Assembly: GCA_963580455.1 (NCBI GenBank)
Contig: OY756972.1
Span: 759,001-823,000, forward strand
Direction of reading: 5' to 3'
DNA length: 64,000 bases
Source: Euonymus europaeus
Taxonomy: Eukaryota; Streptophyta; Magnoliopsida; Celastrales; Celastraceae
The notes beneath the pieces were generated by a model that did not search any database, was not told the DNA's origin, and was given only the letters and a program-made list of their open reading frames with translations. The stretch's first letter is position 1. Every line of letters begins with the position of its first letter. Shown one piece after another: positions 38,201 through 51,700 of the stretch. A program made the position numbers and the translations under genes.

Positions 38201-41200
38201 AGTTGGTCTCGTTTCACCTAGTTAGCCGCGAAATGTGGTTTCTTTACGTAAACGGTTTTATGAATATCCGTAGACTCCGACTTCTGAATTCGGTGATTTT
38301 TGGCTTGATTTCACACTACTTTTCGAGCTCTATAATCCTGGCATTTCGGATTTTGATTTCAGAACTCGTGGCTAGTTGGTCTCGTTTCACCTAGTTAGCC
38401 GCGAAATGTGGTTTCTTTACGTAAACGGTTTTATGAATATCCGTTGACTCCGAGTTCTGAATTCGGTGATTTTTGGCTTGATTTCACACTACTTTTCGAG
38501 CTCTACAATCCTGGTATTTCGGATTTTGATTTCAGAACTCGTGGCTAGTAGGTTTCGTTTCACCTAGTTAGCCGCGAAATGTGGTTTCTTTACGTAAACG
38601 GTTTTATGAATATCCGTTGACTCCGAGTTCTGAATTCGGTGATTTTTAGCTTGATTTCACACTACTTTTCGAGCTCTACAATCCTGGTGTTTCGGATTTT
38701 GATTTCAGAACTCGTGGCTAGTAGGTCTCGATTAACCTATTTAGCCGCGAAATGTGGTTTCTTTACGTAAACGGTTTTGTGAATATCCGTTGACTCCGAG
38801 TTCTGAATTCGGTGATTTTTTGCTTGATTACACACTACTTTTCGAGCTCTACTATCCTAGCTTTTCGGATTTTGATTTCAGAACTCGTGGCTAGTAGGTC
38901 TCGTTTCACCTAGTTAGCCGCGAAATGTGGTTTCTTTACGTAAACGGTTTTATGAATATCCGTTGACTCCGACTTCTGAATTCTGTGATTTTTAGCTTGA
39001 TTTCACACTACTTTTCGAGCTCTATAATCCTGGGATTTCGGATTTTGATTTCAGAACTCGTGGCTAGTTGGTCTCGTTTCACCTAGTTAGCCGCGAAATG
39101 TGGTTTCTTTACGTAAACGGTTTTGTGAATATCCGTTGACTCCGAGTTCTGAATTCGGTGATTTTTAGCTTGATTTCACACTACTTTTCGAGCTCTACAA
39201 TCCTGGCATTTCGGATTTTGATTTCAGAACTCGTGGCTAGTAGGTCTCGATTCACCTATTTAGCCGCGAAATGTGGTTTCTTTACGTAAACGGTTTTGTG
39301 AATATCCGTTGACTCCGAGTTCTGAATTCGGTGATTTTTAGCTTGATTTCAGACTACTTTTCGAGCTCTACAATCCTGGCATTTCGGATTTTGATTTCAG
39401 AACTCGTGGCTAGTAGGTCTCGATTCACCTATTTAGCCGCGAAATGTGGTTTCTTTACGTAAACGGTTTTATGAATATCCGTTGACTCCGAGTTCTGAAT
39501 TCGGTGATTTATAGCTTGATTTCACACTACTTTTCGAGATGTACAATCCTGGTGTTTCGAATTTTGATTTCAGAACTCGTGGCTAGTAGGTCTCGTTTCA
39601 CCTAGTTAGCCGCGAAATATGGTTTCTTTACGTAAACGGTTTTATGAATATCCGTTGACTTCGAGTTCTGAATTCGGTGATTTTTAGCTTGATTTCACAC
39701 TACTTTTCGAGCTCTACAATCCTGGCATTTCAGATTTTGATTTCAGAAGTCGTGGCTAGTAGGTCTCGATTAACCTATTTAGCCGCGAAACGTGGTTTCT
39801 TTACGTAAACAGTTTTATGAATATCCGTTGACTCTGAGTTCTGAATTCGGTGATTTTTAGCATGATTTCACACTACTTTTCGAGCTCTACAATCCTGGTG
39901 TTTCGGATTTTGATTTCAGAACTCGTGGCTAGTAGGTCTCGTTTCGCCTAGTTAGCCGCGAAATGTGGTTTCTTTACGTAAACGGTTTTATGAATATCCG
40001 TTGACTCCGGGTTCTGAATTCGGTGATTTTTAGCTTGATTTCACACTACTTTTCGAGCTCTACAATCCTGGAATTTCGGATTTTGATTTCAGAACTCGTG
40101 GCTAGTATGTCTCGATTCACCTATTTAGCCGCGAAATGTGGTTTCTTTACGTAAACGGTTTTATGAATATCCGTTGACTCCGAGTTCTGAATTCGGTGAT
40201 TTTTAGCTTGATTTCACACTACTTTTCGAGCTCTACAATCCAGGCATTTCGGATTTTGATTTCAGAACTCGTGGCTAGTAGGTCTCGATTCACCTATTTA
40301 GCCGCGAAATGTGGTTTCTTTACGTAAACGGTTTTGTGAATATCCGTTGACTCCGAGTTCTGAATTCGGTGATTTTTTGCTTGATTACACACTACTTTTC
40401 GAGCTCTACTATCCTAGCGTTTCGGATTTTGATTTCAGAACTCGTGGCTAGTAGGTCTCGTTTCACCTAGTTAGCCGCGAAATGTGGTTTCTTTACGTAA
40501 ACGGTTTTATGAATATCCGTTGACTCCGAGTTCTGAATTCGGTGATTTTTAGCTTGATTTCACACTACTTTTCGAGCTCTACAATCTTGGGTTTTCGGTT
40601 TTCGATTTCAGAACTCGTGGATAGTAGGTCTCGTTTCATCTAGTTAGCCGCGAAATGTGGTTTCTTTACGTAAACAGTTTTATGAATATCCGTTGACTCC
40701 GAGTTCTGAATTCAGTGATTTATAGCTTGATTTCACACTACTTTTCGAGATGTACTATCCTGGTGTTTCGAATTTTGATTTCAGAACTCGTGGCTAGTAG
40801 GTCTCGTTTCACCTAGTTAGCCGCGAAATGTGGTTTCTTTACGTAAATGGTTTTATGAATATCCGTTGACTCCGAGTTCTGAATTCGGTGATTTTTAGCT
40901 TGATTTCACACTACTTTTCGAGCTCTACAATCTCGGAATTTCGGATTTTGATTTTAGAACTCGTGGCTAGTAGGTCTCGTTTCATCTTGTTAGCCGCGAA
41001 ATGTGGTTTCTTTACGAAAACAGTTTTATGAATATCCGTTGACTCCGAGTTCTGAATTCGGTGATTTTTAGCTTGATTTCACACTACTTTTCGAGCTCTA
41101 CAATCCTGGTGTTTCGGATTTTGATTTCAGAACTCGTGGCTAGTAGGTCTCGTTTCACCTAGTTAGGCGCGAAATATTGTCTCTTTACGTAAACGGTTTT

Positions 41201-41335
41201 ATGAATATCCGTTGACTCCGAGTTCTGAATTCGGTGATTTTTAGCTTGATTTCACACTACTTTTCGAGCTCTACAATCCTGGTGTTTCGGATTTTGATTT
41301 CAGAACTCGTGGCTACTAGGTCTCGTTTCACCTAG

Positions 41336-42719
41336 TTAGGCGCGAAATATGGTCTCTTTACGTAAACGGTTTTATGAATATCCGTTGACTCCGAGTTCTG
41401 AATTCTGTGATTTTTAGCTTGATTTCACACTACCTTTCGAGCTCTATAATCCTGGCATTTCGGATTTTGATTTCAGAACTCGTGGCTAGTTGGTCTCGTT
41501 TCACCTAGTTAGCCGCGAAATGTGGTTTCTTTACGTAAACGGTTTTATGAATATCCGTTGACTCCGATTTCTGAATTCGGTGATTTTTAGCTTGATTTCA
41601 CACTACCTTTCGAGCTCTACAATCTTGGGTTTTCGGTTTTTGATTTCAGAACTCGTGGCTAGTAGGTCTCGTTTCATCTAGTTAGCCGCGAAATGTGGTT
41701 TCTTTACGAAAACAGTTTTATGAATATCCGTTGACTCCGAGTTCTGAATTCGGTGATTTTTAGCTTGATTTCACACTACTTTTCGAGCTCTACAATCCTG
41801 GTGTTTCGGATTTTGATTTCAGAACTCGTGGCTAGTAGGTTTCGTTTCACCTAGTTAGCCGCGAAATGTGGTTTCTTTACGTAAACGGTTTTATGAATAT
41901 CCGTTGACTCCGAGTTCTGAATTCGGTGATTTTTAGCTTGATTTCACACTACTTTTCGAGCTCTACAATCCTGGTGTTTCGGATTTTGATTTCAGAACTC
42001 GTGGCTAGTACGTCTCGATTCACCTATTTAGCCGCGAAATGTGGTTTCTTTACGTAAACGGTTTTGTGAATATCCGTTGACTCCGAGTTCTGAATTCGGT
42101 GATTTTTTGCTTGATTACACACTACTTTTCGAGCTTTACTATCCTAGCATTTCGGATTTTGATTTCAGAACTCGTGGCTAGTAGGTCTCGTTTCACCTAG
42201 TTAGCCGCGAAATGTGGTTTCTTTACGTAAACGGTTTTATGAATATCCGTTGACTCCGACTTCTGAATTCTGTGATTTTTAGCTTGATTTCACACTACTT
42301 TTCGAGCTCTATAATCCTGGCATTTCGGATTTTGATTTCAGAACTCGTGGCTAGTTGGTCTCGTTTCACCTAGTTAGCCGCGAAATGTGGTTTCTTTACG
42401 TAAACGGTTTTATGAATATCCGTTGACTCCGAGTTCTGAATTCGGTGATTTTTCGCTTGATTTCACACTACTTTTCGAGCTCTACAATCCAGGCATTTCG
42501 GATTTTGATTTCAGAACTCGTGGCTAGTAGGTCTCGATTCACCTATTTAGCCGCGAAATGTGGTTTCTTTACGTAAACGGTTTTGTGAATATCCGTTGAC
42601 TCCGAGTTCTCAATTCGGTGATTTTTTGCTTGATTACACACTACTTTTCGAGCTCTACTATCCTAGCATTTCGGATTTTGATTTCAGAACTCGTGGCTAG
42701 TAGGTCTCGTTTCACCTAG
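41336..42719 (+). repeat. Transition between array domains
   Basis: About eight monomers. The last GGCGCG unit starts at 41,336 and the last CGAAAACAG and CTTGGGTTTT units of the left type lie within 41.6-41.7 kb. Right-domain marks such as ATATCGTTGAC and the shortened CACTACTTTCGAGC first appear just after 42,720. Monomers in between are A, B and CTATAATCC types with private changes, for example GGCTACTAGG near 41,314, CTAGTACGTC near 42,008 and GATTTTTCGC near 42,450. No inserted element or unique sequence marks the boundary. The change is one of monomer composition only. Confidence 0.65.
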
Positions 42720-45245
42720 TTAGCCGCGAAATGTGGTTTCTTTACGTAAACAGTTTTGTGAATATCGTTGACTCCGAGTTCTGAATTCGGTGATTTTTTG
42801 CTTGATTACACACTACTTTTCGAGCTCTACAATCCTGGCGTTTCGGATTTTGATTTCAGAACTCGTGGCTAGTCGGTCTCGTTTCCCCTAGTTAGCCGCG
42901 AAATGTGGTTTCTTTACGTAAACGGTTCTATGAATATCCGTTGACTCCGAGTTCTGATTTCGGTGATTTTTAGCTTGATTTCACACTACTTTCGAGCTCT
43001 ACAATCTTGGAATTTCGGATTTTGATTTCAGAACTCGTGGCTAGTAGGTCTCGTTTCACCTAGTTAGCCGCGAAATGTGGTTTCTTTACGTAAACGGTTT
43101 TGTGAATATCCGTTGACTCCGAGTTCTGAATTCGGTGATTTTTTGCTTGATTACACACTACTTTTCAAGCTCTACAATCCTAGAGTTTCGGATTTTGATT
43201 TCAGAACTCGTGGCTAGTAGGTCTCGTTTCACCTAGTTAGCCGCGAAATGTGTTTTCTTTACGTAAACGGTTTTATGAATATCCTTTGACTCCGAGTTCT
43301 GAATTCGGTGATCTTTAGCTTGATTTCACACTACTTTTCGAGCTCTACAATCCTGGCATTTCGGATTTTGATTTTAGAACTCGTGGCTAGTAGGTCTCGA
43401 TTCACCTATTTAGCCGCGAAATGTGGTTTCTTTACGTAAACGGTTTTATGAATATCTGTTGACTCCGAGTTCTGAATTCGGTGATTTTTATCTTGATTTC
43501 ACACTACTTTTCGAGCTCTACAATCCTGGAATTTCGGATTTGGATTTCAGAACTCGTGGCTAGTAGGTCTCGATTCACCTATTTAGCCGCGAAATGTGGT
43601 TTCTTTACGTAAACGGTTTTATGAATATCTGTTGACTCCGAGTTCTGAATTCGGTGATTTTTAGCTTGATTTCACACTACTTTTCGAGCTCTACAATCCT
43701 GGCGTTTCGGATTATGATTTTAGAACTCGTGGCTAGTAGGTCTCGTTTCACCTAGTTAGCCGGGAAATGTGGTTTCTTTACGTAAACGGTTTTATGAATA
43801 TCCCTTGACTCCGAGTTCTGAATTCGGTGATTTTTAGCTTGATTTCACACTACTTTTCGAGCTCTACGAACCTGGCGTTTCGGATTTTGATTTCAGAACT
43901 TGTGGCTAGTTGGTCTCATTTCACCTAGTTAGCCGCGAAATGTGGTTTCTTTACGTAAACGGTTTTATGAATATCCGTTGACTCCGAGTTCTGAATTCGG
44001 TGATATTTAGATTGATTTCACACTACTTTTCGAGCTCTAAAATCCTGGATTTCCGGATTTTGGTATCAGAACTCGTGGCTAATAGGTCTCGATTCACCTA
44101 TTTAGCCGCGAAATGTGGTTTCTTTACGTAAACGGTTTTGTGAATATCGTTGACTCCGAGTTCTGAATTCGGTGATTTTTTGCTTGATTACACAATAATT
44201 TTCGAGCTCTAGAATCCTAGCGTTTCGGATTTTGATTTCAGAACTCGTGGCTAGTAGGTCTCGTTTCACCTAGTTAGCCGCGAAATGTGGTTTCTTTACG
44301 TAAACAGTTTTGTGAATATCGTTGACTCCGAGTTCTGAATTCGGTGATTTTTTGCTTGATTACACACTACTTTTCGAGCTCTACAATCCTGGCGTTTCGG
44401 ATTTTGATTTCAGAACTCGTGGCTAGTCGGTCTCGTTTCCCCTAGTTAGCCGCGAAATGTGGTTTCTTTACGTAAACGGTTCTATGAATATCCGTTGACT
44501 CCGAGTTCTGATTTCGGTGATTTTTAGCTTGATTTCACACTACTTTCGAGCTCTACAATCTTGGAATTTCGGATTTTGATTTCAGAACTCGTGGCTAGTA
44601 GGTCTCGTTTCACCTAGTTAGCCGCGAAATGTGGTTTCTTTACGTAAACGGTTTTGTGAATATCCGTTGACTCCGAGTTCTGAATTCGGTGATTTTTTGC
44701 TTGATTACACACTACTTTTCAAGCTCTACAATCCTAGAGTTTCGGATTTTGATTTCAGAACTCGTGGCTAGTAGGTCTCGTTTCACCTAGTTAGCCGCGA
44801 AATGTGTTTTCTTTACGTAAACGGTTTTATGAATATCCTTTGACTCCGAGTTCTGAATTCGGTGATCTTTAGCTTGATTTCACACTACTTTTCGAGCTCT
44901 ACAATCCTGGCATTTCGGATTTTGATTTTAGAACTCGTGGCTAGTAGGTCTCGATTCACCTATTTAGCCGCGAAATGTGGTTTCTTTACGTAAACGGTTT
45001 TATGAATATCTGTTGACTCCGAGTTCTGAATTCGGTGATTTTTATCTTGATTTCACACTACTTTTCGAGCTCTACAATCCTGGAATTTCGGATTTGGATT
45101 TCAGAACTCGTGGCTAGTAGGTCTCGATTCACCTATTTAGCCGCGAAATGTGGTTTCTTTACGTAAACGGTTTTATGAATATCTGTTGACTCCGAGTTCT
45201 GAATTCGGTGATTTTTAGCTTGATTTCACACTACTTTTCGAGCTC
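42720..45245 (+). repeat. 9-unit offset duplication (1,554 bp spacing)
   Basis: About 42,720-43,690 is repeated at 44,274-45,244. Both copies contain ACAGTTTTGTGAATATCG, GGTTCTATGAAT, GTTCTGATTTCGG, CACTACTTTCGAGC with CTTGGAATTT, CTTTTCAAGC with CCTAGAGTTT, AAATGTGTTTTC, GGTGATCTTTAGC and GATTTGGATTTC, in the same order. The spacing is nine units less three bases. After about 43,690 the first copy reads CCTGGCGTTTCGGATTATG and the second CCTGTTGTTTCGG, so the match ends. Parts of the same run occur again near 47.0-47.2 kb and 48.75-49.3 kb. Confidence 0.88.
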
Positions 45246-48200
45246 TACAATCCTGTTGTTTCGGATTTTGATTTCAGAACTCGTGGCTAGTTGGTCTCGT
45301 TTCACCTAGTTAGCCGCGAAATGTGGTTTCTTTACGTAAACAGTTTTATTTATATCCGTTGACTCCGAGTTCTGAATTCGGTGATTTTTAGCTTGATTTC
45401 ACACTACTTTTCGAGCTCTACAATCCTGGCGTTTCGGATTTTGATTTCAGAACTCGTGGCTAGTAGGTCTCGTTTCACCTAGTTAGCCGCGAAATGTAGT
45501 TTCTTTACGTAAACGGTTTTATGAATATCCCTTGACTCCGAGTTCTGAATTCGGTGATTTTTAACTTGATTTCACACTACTTTTCGAGCTCTACGATCCT
45601 GGTGTTTCGGATTTTGATTTCAGAACTTGTGGCTAGTTGGTCTCGTTTCACCTAGTTAGCCGCGAAATGTGGTTTCTTTACGTAAACGGTTTTATGAATA
45701 TCGTTGACTCCGAGTTCTGAATTCGGTGATTTTTTGCTTGATTACACACTACTTTTCGAGCTCTACAATCCTAGCGTTTCGGATTTTGATTTCAGAACTC
45801 GTGGCTAGTAGGTCTCGTTTCACCTAGTTAGCCGCGAAATGTGGTTTCTTTACTTAAACGGTTTTATTAATATCCGTTGACACCGAGTTCTGAATTCGGT
45901 GATTTTAAGCTTGATTTCACACTACTTTTTGAGCTCTACAATCCTGGGTTTTCGGATTTTGATTTCAGAACTCGTGGCTAGTTGGTCTCGTTTCACCAAG
46001 TTAGCCGCGAAATGTGGTTTCTTTACGTAAACGGTTTTATGAATATCCGTTGACTCCGAGTTCTGAATTCGGTGATTTTTAGCTTGATTTCACACTACTT
46101 TTTGAGCTCTACGATCCTGGCGTTTCGGATTTTGATTTATGAACTCGTGGCTAGTTGGTCTCGTTTCAACTAGTTAGCCGCAAAATGTGGTTTCTTTACG
46201 TAAACAGTTTTATGAATATCCGTTGACTCCGAGTTCTGAATTCGGTGATTTTTAGCTTGATTTCACACTAATTTTCGAGCTCTACAATCCTGGCGTTTCG
46301 GATTTTGATTTTAGAACTCGTGGCTAGTAGGTCTCGTTCCACCTAGTTAGCCGCGAAATGTGGTTTCTTTACGTAAACTGTTTTATGAATATCCCTTGAC
46401 TCCGAGTTCTGAATTCGGTGATTTTTAGCTTGATTTCACACTACTTTTCGAGCTCTACGATCCTGGTGTTTCGGATTTTGATTTCAGAACTTGTGGCTAG
46501 TTGGTCTCGTTTCACCTAGTTAGCCGCGAAATGTGGTTTCTTTACGTAAACGGTTTTATGAATATCCGTTGACTCCGAGTTTTGAATTCGGTGATTTTTA
46601 GCTTGATTTCACACTACTTTTCGAGCTCTACAATCCTGGATTTCCGGATTTTGGTTTCAGAACTCGTGGCAATAGGTCTCGATTCATCTATTTAGCCGCG
46701 AAATGTGGTTTCTTTACGTAAACGGTTTTGTGAATATCGTTGACTCCGAGTTCTGAATTCGGTGATTTTTTGCTTGATTACACACTAATTTTCGAGCTCC
46801 ACAATCCTAGCGTTTCTGATTTTGATTTCAGAACTCGTGGCTAGTAGGTCTCGTTTCACCTAGTTAGCCGCGAAATGTGGTTTCTTTACGTAAACGGTTT
46901 TGTGAATATCGTTGACTCCGAGTTCTGAATTCGGTGATTTTTTGCTTGATTACACACTACTTTTCGAGCTCTACAATCCTGGCGTTTCGGATTTTGATTT
47001 CAGAACTCGTGGCTAGTCGGTCTCGTTTCACCTAGTTAGCCGCGAAATGTGGTTTCTTTACGTAAACGGTTCTATGAATATCCGTTGACTCCGAGTTCTG
47101 ATTTCGGTGATTTTTAGCTTGATTTCACACTACTTTCGAGCTATACAATCCTGGAATTTCGGATTTTGATTTCAGAACTCGTGGCTAGTAGGTCTCGTTT
47201 CAGCTAGTTAGCCGCGAAATGTGGTTTCTTTACGTAAACGGTTTTATGAATATCCCTTGACTCCGAGTTCTGAATTCGGTGATTTTTAGCTTGATTTCAC
47301 ACTACTTTTCGAGCTCTACGATCCTGGCGTTTCGGATTTTGATTTCAGAACTTGTGGCTAGTTGGTCTCGTTTCACCTAGTTAGCCGCGAAATGTGGTTT
47401 CTTTACGTAAACGGTTTTATGAATATCCCTTGACTCCGAGTTCTGAATTCGGTGATTTTTAGCTTGATTTCACACTACTTTTCGAGCTCTACGATCCTGG
47501 CGTTTCGGATTTTTATTTCAGAACTCGTGGCTAGTAGGTCTCGTTTCACCTAGTTAGCCGCGAAATGTGGTTTCTTTACTTAAACGGTTTTATTAATATC
47601 CGTTGACACCGAGTTCTGAATTCGGTGATTTTTAGCTTGATTTCACACTACTTTTTGAGCTCTACAATCCTGGGTTTTCGGATTTTGATTTCAGAACTCG
47701 TGGCTAGTTGGTCTCGTTTCACCAAGTTAGCCGCGAAATGTGGTTTCTTTACGTAAACGGTTTTATGAATATCCGTTGACTCCGAGTTCTGAATTCGGTG
47801 ATTTTTAGCTTGATTTCACACTACTTTTTGAGCTCTACGATCCTGGCATTTCGGATTTTGATTTCTGAACTCGTGGCTAGTTGGTCTCGTTTCAACTAGT
47901 TAGCCGCGAAATGTGGTTTCTTTACGTAAACAGTTTTATGAATATCCGTTGACTCCGAGTTCTGAATTCGTTGATTTTTAGCTTGATTTCACACTACTTT
48001 TCGAGCTCGACAATCCTGGCGTTTCGGATTTTGATTTTAGAACTCGTGGCCAGTAGGTCTCGTTTCACCTAGTTAGCCGCGAAATGTGGTTTCTTTACGT
48101 AAACGGTTTTATGAATATCCCTTGACTCCGAGTTCTAAATTCGGTGATTTTTAGCTTGATTTCACACTACTTTTCGAGCTCTACGAACCTGGCATTTCGG

Positions 48201-50318
48201 ATTTTGATTTCAGAACTGGTGGCTAGTTGGTCTCGTTTCACCTAGTTAGCCGCGAAATGTGGTTTCTTTACGTAAACGGTTTTATGAATATCCGTTGACT
48301 CCGAGTTCTGAATTCGGTGATTTTTAGCTTGATTTCACACTACTTTTCGAGCTCTACAATCCTGGATTTCCGGATTTTGGTTTCAGAACTCGTGGCTAAT
48401 AGGACTCGATTCACCTATTTAGCCGCGAAATGTGGTTTCTTTACGTAAACGGTTTTGTGAATATCGTTGACTCCGAGTTCTGAATTCGGTGATTTTTTGC
48501 TTTATTACACACTAATTTTCGAGCTCTACAATCCTAGCGTTTCGGATTTTGATTTCAGAACTCGTGGCTAGTAGGTCTCGTTTCACCTAGTTAGCCGCGA
48601 AATGTGGTTTCTTTACGTAAACGGTTTTGTGAATATCGTTGACTCCGAGTTCTGAATTCGGTGATTTTTTGCTTGATTACACACTACTTTTCGAGCTCTA
48701 CAATCCTGGCGTTTTGGATTTTGATTTCAGAACTCGTGGCTAGTCGGTCTCGTTTCACCTAGTTAGCCGCGAAATGTGGTTTCTTTACGTAAACGGTTCT
48801 ATGAATATCCGTTGACTCCGAGTTCTGATTTCGGTGATTTTTAGCTTGATTTCACACTACTTTCGAGCTCTACAATTCTGGAATTTCGGATTTTGATTTC
48901 AGAACTCGTGGCTAGTAGGTCTCGTTTCACCTAGTTAGCCGCGAAATGTGGTTTCTTTACGTAAACGGTTTTGTGAATATCCGTTGACTCCGAGTTCTGA
49001 ATTCGGTGATTTTTTGTTTGATTACACACTACTTTTCAAGCTCTACAATCCTAGAGTTTCGGATTTTGATTTCAGAAATCGTGGCTAGTAGGTCTCGTTT
49101 CACCTAGTTAGCCGCGAAATGTGTTTTCTTTACGTAAACGGTTTTATGAATATCCTTTGACTCCGAGTTCTGAATTCGGTGATCTTTAGCTTGATTTCAC
49201 ACTACTTTTCGAGCTCTACAATCCTGGCATTTCGGATTTTGATTTTAGAACTCGTGGCTAGTAGGTCTCGATTCACCTATTTAGCCGCGAAATGTGGTTT
49301 CTTTACGTAAACGGTTTTATGAATATCTGTTGACTCCGAGTTCTGAATTCGGTGATTTTTAGCTTGATTTCACAATACTTTTCGAGCTCTACAATCCTGT
49401 TTTTTCGGATTTTGATTTCAGAACTCGTGGCTAGTTGGTCTCGTTTCACCTATTTAGCCGCGAAATGTGGTTTCTTTACGTAAACGGTTTTATGAATATC
49501 CGTTGACTCCGAGTTCTGAATTCGGTGATTTTTAGCATGATTTCACACTACTTTTCGAGCTCTACAATCCTGTGTTTTCGGATTTTGATTTCAGAACTCG
49601 TGGCTAGTTGGTCTCGTTTCACCTAGTTAGCCGCGAAATGTGGTTTCTTTACGTAAACGGTTTTATGAATATCCGTTTACTCCGAGTTCTGAATTCGGTG
49701 ATCTTTAGCTTGATTTCGCACTACTTTTCGAGCTCTACAATCCTGGCATTTCGGATTTTGATTTTAGAACTCGTGGCTAGTAGGTCTCGATTCACCTATT
49801 TAGCCGCGAAATGTGGTTTCTTTAAGTAAACGGTTTTATGAATATCTGTTGACTCCGAGTTCTGAATTCGGTGATTTTTAGCTTGATTTCACACTACTTT
49901 TCGAGCTCTACAATCCTGGAATTTCGGATTTGGATTTCAGAACTCGTAGCTAGTAGGTCTCGATTCACCTATTTAGCCGCGAAATGTGGTTTCTTTACGT
50001 AAACGGTTTTATGAATATCTGTTGACTCCGAGTTCTGAATTCGGTGATTTTTAGCTTGATTTCACACTACTTTTCGAGCTCTACAATCCTGTTGTTTCGG
50101 ATTTTGATTTCAGAACTCGTGGCTAGTTGGTCTCGTTTCACCTAGTTAGCCGCGAAATGTGGTTTCTTTACGTAAACAGTTTTATTTATATCCGTTGACT
50201 CCGAGTTCTGAATTCGGTGATTTTTAGCTTGATTTCACACTACTTTTCGAGCTCTACAATCCTGGCGTTTCGGATTTTGATTTCAGAACTCGTGGCTAGT
50301 AGGTCTCGTTTCACCTAG

Positions 50319-51700
50319 TTAGCCGCGAAATGTGGTTTCTTTACGTAAACGGTTTTATGAATATCCCTTGACTCCGAGTTCTGAATTCGGTGATTTTTAG
50401 CTTGATTTCACACTACTTTTCGAGCTCTACGATCCTGGTGTTTCGGATTTTGATTTCAGAACTTGTGGCTAGTTGGTCTCGTTTCACATAGTTAGCCGCG
50501 AAATGTGGTTTCTTTACGTAAATGGTTTTATGAATATCGTTGACTCCGAGTTCTGAATTCGGTGATTTTTTGCTTGATTACACACTACTTTTCGAGCTCT
50601 ACAATCCTAGCGTTTCGGATTTTGATTTCAGAACTCGTGGCTAGATGGTCTCGTTTCACCTAGTTAGCCGCGAAATGTAGTTTCTTTACTTAAACGGTTT
50701 TATTAATATCCGTTGACACCGAGTTCTGAATTCGGTGATTTTAAGCTTGATTTCACACTACTTTTTGAGCTCTACAATCCTGGGTTTTCGGATTTTGATT
50801 TCAGAACTCGTGGCTAGTTGGTCTCGTTTCACCAAGTTAGCCGTGAAATGTGGTTTCTTTACGTAAACGGTTTTATGAATATCCGTTGACTCCGAGTTCT
50901 GAATTCGGTGATCTTTAGCTTGATTTCACACTACTTTTCGAGCTCTACAATCCTGGCATTTCGGATTTTGATTTTAGAACTCGGGGCTAGTAGGTCTCGA
51001 TTCACCTATTTAGCCGCGAAATGTGGTTTCTTTACGTAAACGGTTTTATGAATATCTGTTGACTCCGAGTTCTGAATTCGGTGATTTTTATCTTGATTTC
51101 ACACTACTTTTCGAGCTCTACAATCCTGTTGTTTCGGATTTTGATTTCAGAACTCGTGGCTAGTTGGTCTCGTTTCACCTATTTAGCCGCGAAATGTGGT
51201 TTCTTTACGTAAACGGTTTTATGAATATCCGTTGAATCCGAGTTCTGAATTCGGTGATTTTTAGCATGATTTCACACTACTTTTCGAGCTCTACAATCCT
51301 GTGTTTTCGGATTTTGATTTCAGAACTCGTGGCTAGTTGGTCTCGTTTCACCTAGTTAGCCGCGAAATGTGGTTTCTTTACGTAAACGGTTTTATGAATA
51401 TCCGTTTACTCCGAGTTCTGAATTCGGTGATCTTTAGCTTGATTTCACACTACTTTTCGAGCTCTACAATCCTGGCATTTCGGATTTTGATTTTAGAACT
51501 CGTGGCTAGTAGGTCTCGATTCACCTATTTAGCCGCGAAATGTGGTTTCTTTACGTAAACGGTTTTATGAATATCTGTTGACTCCGAGTTCTGAATTCGG
51601 TGATTTTTAGCTTGATTTCACACTACTTTTCGAGCTCTACAATCCTGGTATTTCGGATTTGGATTTCAGAACTCGTGGCTAGTAGGTCTCGATTCACCTA
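50319..51700 (+). repeat. About 1.38-kb block, copy 1 of a pair 2,594 bp apart
   Basis: This block matches about 52,913-54,294. The rare unit with TTTACTTAAACGG, TTATTAATATCC and GACACCGAG marks both (50,687 and 53,281), and related units lie at 45,851 and 47,577. Other shared marks are GATTTTAAGC, CTTTTTGAGC, CACCAAGTTAGCC, GGTGATCTTTAGC, CCTGTGTTTTCGG and the stop-less unit CCGTTTACTCC (51,403 and 53,997). Private changes include AAATGGTTTT near 50,520, CTCGGGGCTAG near 50,981 and GGTTTATTTACG near 53,792. The offset is 15 units less one base. Confidence 0.82.

Larger units (their letters stand above)
1..41335 (+). repeat. Left array domain
   Basis: This domain is defined by shared monomer types: GGCGCG starts, CGAAAACAG units, CTTGGGTTTTCGG units, CGAGATGTAC units and B-type units. 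Unit length is very stable: 239 units take 41,335 bp, a net loss of only 12 bp. The visible 1-bp losses include GATTCACAC for GATTTCACAC (nine monomers between 6.8 and 31.4 kb) and CATTGTGATTTT for CATTTCGGATTTT (23.8-28.2 kb). Block duplications dominate and are listed separately. Stretches between listed blocks, such as 3,634-6,055 and 29,156-33,330, hold the same monomer types in shuffled order and nothing else that I can see. Confidence 0.85.
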
